A stretch of DNA of 64,000 nt from Paraspadella gotoi (taxonomy: Eukaryota; Chaetognatha): assembly GCA_051294375.1 (NCBI GenBank), contig CM119271.1, positions 8,237,788 to 8,301,787 of the forward strand, written 5' to 3'. The translations under genes were made by a program, and so were the position numbers. This document shows positions 61,901 to 64,000 of the stretch, piece after piece; within the stretch, counting starts at the first letter, position 1, and each line of letters starts with the position of its first letter. The notes beneath the pieces are model-generated. The model had not been told where the DNA came from, did not search any database, and saw nothing but the letters and a program-made list of their open reading frames with translations.

Positions 61901-62703
61901 TAAGGAATAGAAACGAAAGAGACTAAAGGGAAACAATTGTAAAGGGAATAGAACGAAAAGGGACGAAAAGGAAAACAATTGTAAAGGAAATAGAAATGAA
62001 AGGACGAAAAGGGAAACAATTGTAAAGGAATAGAGACGAAAACGGACGAAAAGGGAAACAATTGTAAAGGGAATAGAGACGAAAGGGACAAAAGGGAACA
62101 ATTGTAAAGGAAAAGAAACGAAAGGACTAAAGGGAAACAATTGTAATGAATAGAGACGAAAAGGGACAAAAGGGAAACAATTGTAAAGGGAATAGAAGAC
62201 GAAAAGGGACACAAAAGGAAACAATTGTAAAGGAAATAGAAATGAAAGGACAAAAGGGAAACAATTGTAAAGGGAAGAGACGAAAAGGACGAAAAGGGAA
62301 ACAATTGTAAAGGAAATAGAAACGAAGGACTAAAATGGGAAACAATTGTAAAGGATTAGAGACGAAAAGAGGACTAAAGGGAAACAATTCTAATGGGACT
62401 TGAGAAAAAAAAAAGGACAAAAAATGAACCAAAAAAAAAAAAAAAAATGGCGGGAAACCTGTGGGCGAAAGTCCCTCCTGGATAGAAGCCAGTCTCGTCT
62501 CCTCTCCACTTCATTTTCACCATGAGATCCAACGACGGCCTTTGTCCCTTCCAATCCGCCTTACCTCCTCCTCCTCCTCCCCTCCTCCGCCGCCGCCGCC
62601 GCCGCCGCCGCCGACCGCGTCTCGGTAAGTTGTGCAGAATCTCGTTCCCCAACCAAAATTCTCCGCTCTCTCCCAGAATCCCAGTTTGTAGTCGGCCCAG
62701 TCC
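50458..62703 (-). CDS. fibrinogen-related (FReD) protein gene, 3' part
   Basis: Exons on - strand: 62703 to about 62488 (WADYKLGF, GEFWLGNEILHNL, then a poly-Arg/poly-Gly stretch from CGG and GGA repeats, then LDLMVKMKWRGDETG); 60510-60336 (IGYAVYRNFRMGSETSRF to GWPFTTRDR, phase-1 donor CGAG|GTGAGA); last exon 50649-50458 (DNDDRW, NCA, EMAIRP-type end, here frameshifted; intact twin at 40768-40958). Together these cover the middle and C-terminal parts of a fibrinogen C-terminal domain, usually a secreted lectin or matrix module. A 2-nt excess (or one missing base) lies between YKLGF and GEFWLGN. The donor of the 62.5-kb exon is unclear. 5' exons are not found and probably lie beyond the window. 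Confidence 0.65.
50650..52866. repeat. duplicated non-coding block, copy 2 (pairs with 40959-43661)
   Basis: Matches copy 1 but lacks the hAT-like insertion, with the empty site CTCGCCTC near 52.45 kb. It continues without N beyond 52866. Confidence 0.8.
52677..52868 (+). CDS. hypothetical small basic ORF (63 aa)
   Basis: ATGG context, MDRAASARRNRSGARK then a Lys-rich stretch, a hydrophobic segment FIFSLVIGFSHCV and a basic end KKRRKC. In the other copy (43468) one extra C shifts the frame. No family is recognised; possibly a 5' end or upstream ORF. Confidence 0.2.
   Translation: MDRAASARRNRSGARKTNDQNKTKHSFGKRKKKPETFIFSLVIGFSHCVSYTAYTMTKKRRKC
53103..53182. repeat. (TC)n microsatellite
   Basis: Pure TC run of about 80 bp. 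Confidence 0.95.
53183..55670. other. intergenic or intronic interval
   Basis: Mixed composition. A (GAC)n tract at 53790-53820 and an Asp-rich - strand frame ending at 53187 come from GAC/GTC repeats. A G/C-richer patch at 54690-54930 contains CACGTG and many CpG and might be a promoter. An N run is at 55358-55367 and a small AATTATTATC tandem at 55390-55428. No supported gene; it lies in the proposed FReD intron. Confidence 0.4.
55680..55739. repeat. (TC)n microsatellite
   Basis: Pure TC run. Confidence 0.95.
55934..55981. repeat. (GA)n microsatellite
   Basis: Pure GA run, opposite sense to the neighbour 200 bp away. Confidence 0.95.
55990..56260. repeat. dispersed repeat family R, copy 3, with conserved end
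   Basis: Starts with ATGAAATTGGTACAACCAAT, a palindromic end also found at 18125-18150, 60066-60090 and 61470-61500, and continues into sequence like 36300-36470. Confidence 0.5.
56416..56757 (-). CDS. hypothetical exon-like ORF
   Basis: A 113-codon frame with mixed residues (MKRRMRKVMASDAASYVP, MWVKTRHDIEEKKFMNSV) not dominated by low complexity until its C-terminus. No domain is recognised and no convincing splice sites were found. It might be an exon of an unseen - strand gene. Confidence 0.2.
   Translation of the reverse strand: MPRLLWNQKRTYAMTDPRKVVPIFFFHMKRRMRKVMASDAASYVPSLMWVKTRHDIEEKKFMNSVICRLARVGGKSWRSLLFYYYLIIYSFFSFSENEKSFPLWFHAGSGSIF
56758..58810. other. non-coding interval
   Basis: (CGG)n at 56989-57014, TTAGGG-like patch at 57180-57260, tRNA-like but non-folding GGATTCGAACGCGCGACC at 57490, (GA)n at 57948-58010. 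No gene seen. Confidence 0.45.
58815..59345. repeat. GTGGGCGGAATCCTAT minisatellite with embedded (ATA)n
   Basis: About thirty units of 15-19 bp on the theme GTGGGCG[GC]AATCCTA. A pure (ATA)n microsatellite at 58889-58960 is embedded after the first few units. Several frames stay open across it; these are not genes. Confidence 0.9.
60770..60812. repeat. long hairpin, about 20 bp stem
   Basis: TTGTTTTAAACA pairs with TGTTTAAAACAA and CGAATTTA with TAAATTCG, one mismatch between, minimal loop. Confidence 0.85.
61003..61395. repeat. 25-bp minisatellite GATTTATGACAGGACTGACATTATC
   Basis: About sixteen head-to-tail copies of ATGACAGGACTGACATTA (positions 61008 onward) with small length changes among units. 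Confidence 0.95.
61766..62400. repeat. about 40-bp minisatellite with CAATTGTAAAGG
   Basis: Sixteen copies of GGGAAACAATTGTAAAGG followed by AATAGAGACGAAAAGG-type spacer of variable length. Long - strand open frames across it (Phe/Ser/Leu-rich) are repeat artefacts. It lies 0.1-0.9 kb from the FReD exon, in its intron. Confidence 0.95.
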
Positions 62704-62839
62704 CTGGTTTGAGGGGGGGGGGAGGGAAGAATAGAGGGAGGAGGGAGGGGGAGAGTTGATTATTTCGTGAAGAGGAAATGACGAGTTAAAGAAATAGAAA
62801 TATTAGATTTGATGGTCGTTGAGAAGTCACTTGTAGGAG

Positions 62840-62840
62840 G

Positions 62841-62888
<48 letters not shown>

Positions 62889-62910
62889 CAGGAGAGAGAG
62901 AGAGAGAGAA
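62840..62910. repeat. (GA)n microsatellite
   Basis: Interrupted GA run. Confidence 0.95.
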
Positions 62911-63897
62911 GAAAAGGAAGAAAAAAAAAAGATAACCTTGTCTCGGACTAAAAAAATATTAGAGAGGTGAGTTTGATGGACTGATAATTCTGAACAGTAT
63001 AAGCGACCACGTTGGCTCTTTGTAGTATGTATATATCAAAAGAGACATCTTGAAATATTTTACAATTTTTTAAATAATTTCTGTCTTCCCAGTTAAAGTT
63101 TAAAAAGCTGTTCCGAGAATAAGATCTTACGAGAATGTTGCGAATGATCGTTAAATTACCGTCGAATAAAAATATAAAAAAAACTTAAAGAAAGAGTAAA
63201 GAAGAGAGCGATAAAGAGAAGAGTAGATAGACAAGTTATCTGGTCGTTTATAATGTTATTTTAAATATTTTTACATTTACTGATAGGAAATGATGTCAAT
63301 ATTGTTGATGTAACATTTCAAATCAATCGACCCACGCGTTGAAAAATAATCTACAAAAAATGGTCATTTTCCACGCCCAATTTTTAAAACAAATCTGCGT
63401 TCGTTAAATTTTTTTTTTGGTTCCACTTAAATTTTTAGCTTTTGCCGAGTGACTTCATTGGTAATAAAAAAAAATGATTTTCTTTGATATCTTTTGAACC
63501 AAAAATGATAGAACGATGAGACTGGTATCATATTAAAGCCATAATTATGGGGCATTCTTTTCCATATAATTTTTTTCCAAATATTTCCACGTATTTTTTA
63601 AAAATCTGGATCGGAATCTTAGTCAAAAGTATAACAACTTTTGAAATTAAATTAAACACACTTGGCTGTATTTAAAAAAATAAATAAATATAGATTCCGA
63701 AAAAGAAAAGGTTGAATTATGTTTCTGATATAAACAAAAATTTTCTATACCTCAAATGTTTATATAATTACTAAGGATAATGAATTATCATTTTTGTTGA
63801 AAACAAAAAAATTTAAAAAATTCATGAAGGAACCTTAAAAAACATATGATTTAAATATGATTTAACAAAGTTTGGAAATGTTTTCGTCAACGATTTT
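62911..63897. other. AT-rich non-coding interval
   Basis: No gene, no clear repeat apart from A/T tracts. The 5' exons of the FReD gene could lie beyond the window. Confidence 0.5.
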
Positions 63898-63965
63898 TTA
63901 TTAGTATAAGGACATGTTTCGACTCTTCATTTCGAGTCTTCATCAGCAGTAATGATGCATTAACA
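63898..63965 (-). ncRNA. hammerhead-ribozyme-like motif 5
   Basis: - strand CTGATGA (63946-63940), one extra A, perfect 5-bp helix II GACTC/GAGTC with an 8-nt loop, GAAA (63920-63917), C-AT-GTC (63916-63911). Helix I is short and imperfect (G-C then ATTA/TAAT). It has the best helix II of the five. The element runs into (GA)n at the window end. Confidence 0.45.
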
Positions 63966-64000
63966 AATTTGTGTAAAAGAAGGAGAGAGAGAGAGAGAGA

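Noticed and set aside
61798-62304. 168-aa Phe/Ser/Leu ORF
   Set aside because: Generated by the 40-bp minisatellite; open in more than one frame.

Overview
The window is nuclear DNA from an animal (metazoan). The support is spliced genes with short GT-AG introns, clear orthologues of ciliary genes (DYNLRB, IFT43, BBS10, SPATA17), an opsin that keeps the retinal-binding lysine, a fibrinogen-domain gene, a eukaryotic tRNA gene, tRNA-derived SINE-like repeats, degenerate TTAGGG arrays, and very many (TC)n/(GA)n microsatellites. I cannot name the phylum. The opsin argues against a sponge.

Layout. Positions 1-5.7 kb are mostly non-coding, with a SINE-like repeat, simple repeats and a few weak ORFs. 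From 5.8 to 19.7 kb lies a compact block of six genes, all on the + strand: a type II membrane trefoil/GH31 protein that looks catalytically degenerate, DYNLRB (roadblock dynein light chain), IFT43, BBS10, GMDS (GDP-mannose 4,6-dehydratase) and SPATA17. Four of the six belong to cilium, flagellum or retrograde IFT biology, and gaps between them are as small as 88 bp. Convergent to SPATA17, at 20.1-24.2 kb on the - strand, is a nine-exon gene for a protein of about 469 aa. It has an N-terminal coiled coil and eleven tandem units built around D-[RK]-[IV]-N-x-C-x-M-[KR]-V-[PS]-W. I do not recognise this family, and it is the best candidate here for an undescribed protein system.

From 25.8 kb onward the sequence is repeat-rich, interrupted by runs of N, and contains near-duplicate blocks that differ mostly by one-base indels. 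That pattern suggests unpolished long-read or unmerged haplotype sequence. This part holds a - strand opsin gene (exons at 33.7, 32.9, 30.5 and 29.7 kb, with a second copy of the last two exons at 28.0 and 27.2 kb), a tRNA-Lys(CTT) inside its intron, and a - strand fibrinogen-related gene (exons at 62.6, 60.4 and 50.5 kb, with extra copies of the last exon at 40.9 and 39.9 kb).

Mobile and structural DNA includes five hammerhead-ribozyme-like motifs in a dispersed repeat family (two form a large inverted repeat at 45.7-45.9 kb), a non-autonomous hAT-like insertion at 42.8-43.15 kb with an 8-bp target duplication and a matching empty site in the duplicate block, degenerate telomere-like DNA at 44.6-45.4 kb, and three minisatellites at 58.8-62.4 kb. 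Exon boundaries were derived by hand from splice consensus, reading frame and family similarity, so they are strong for the 5.8-24.2 kb genes and weaker elsewhere.
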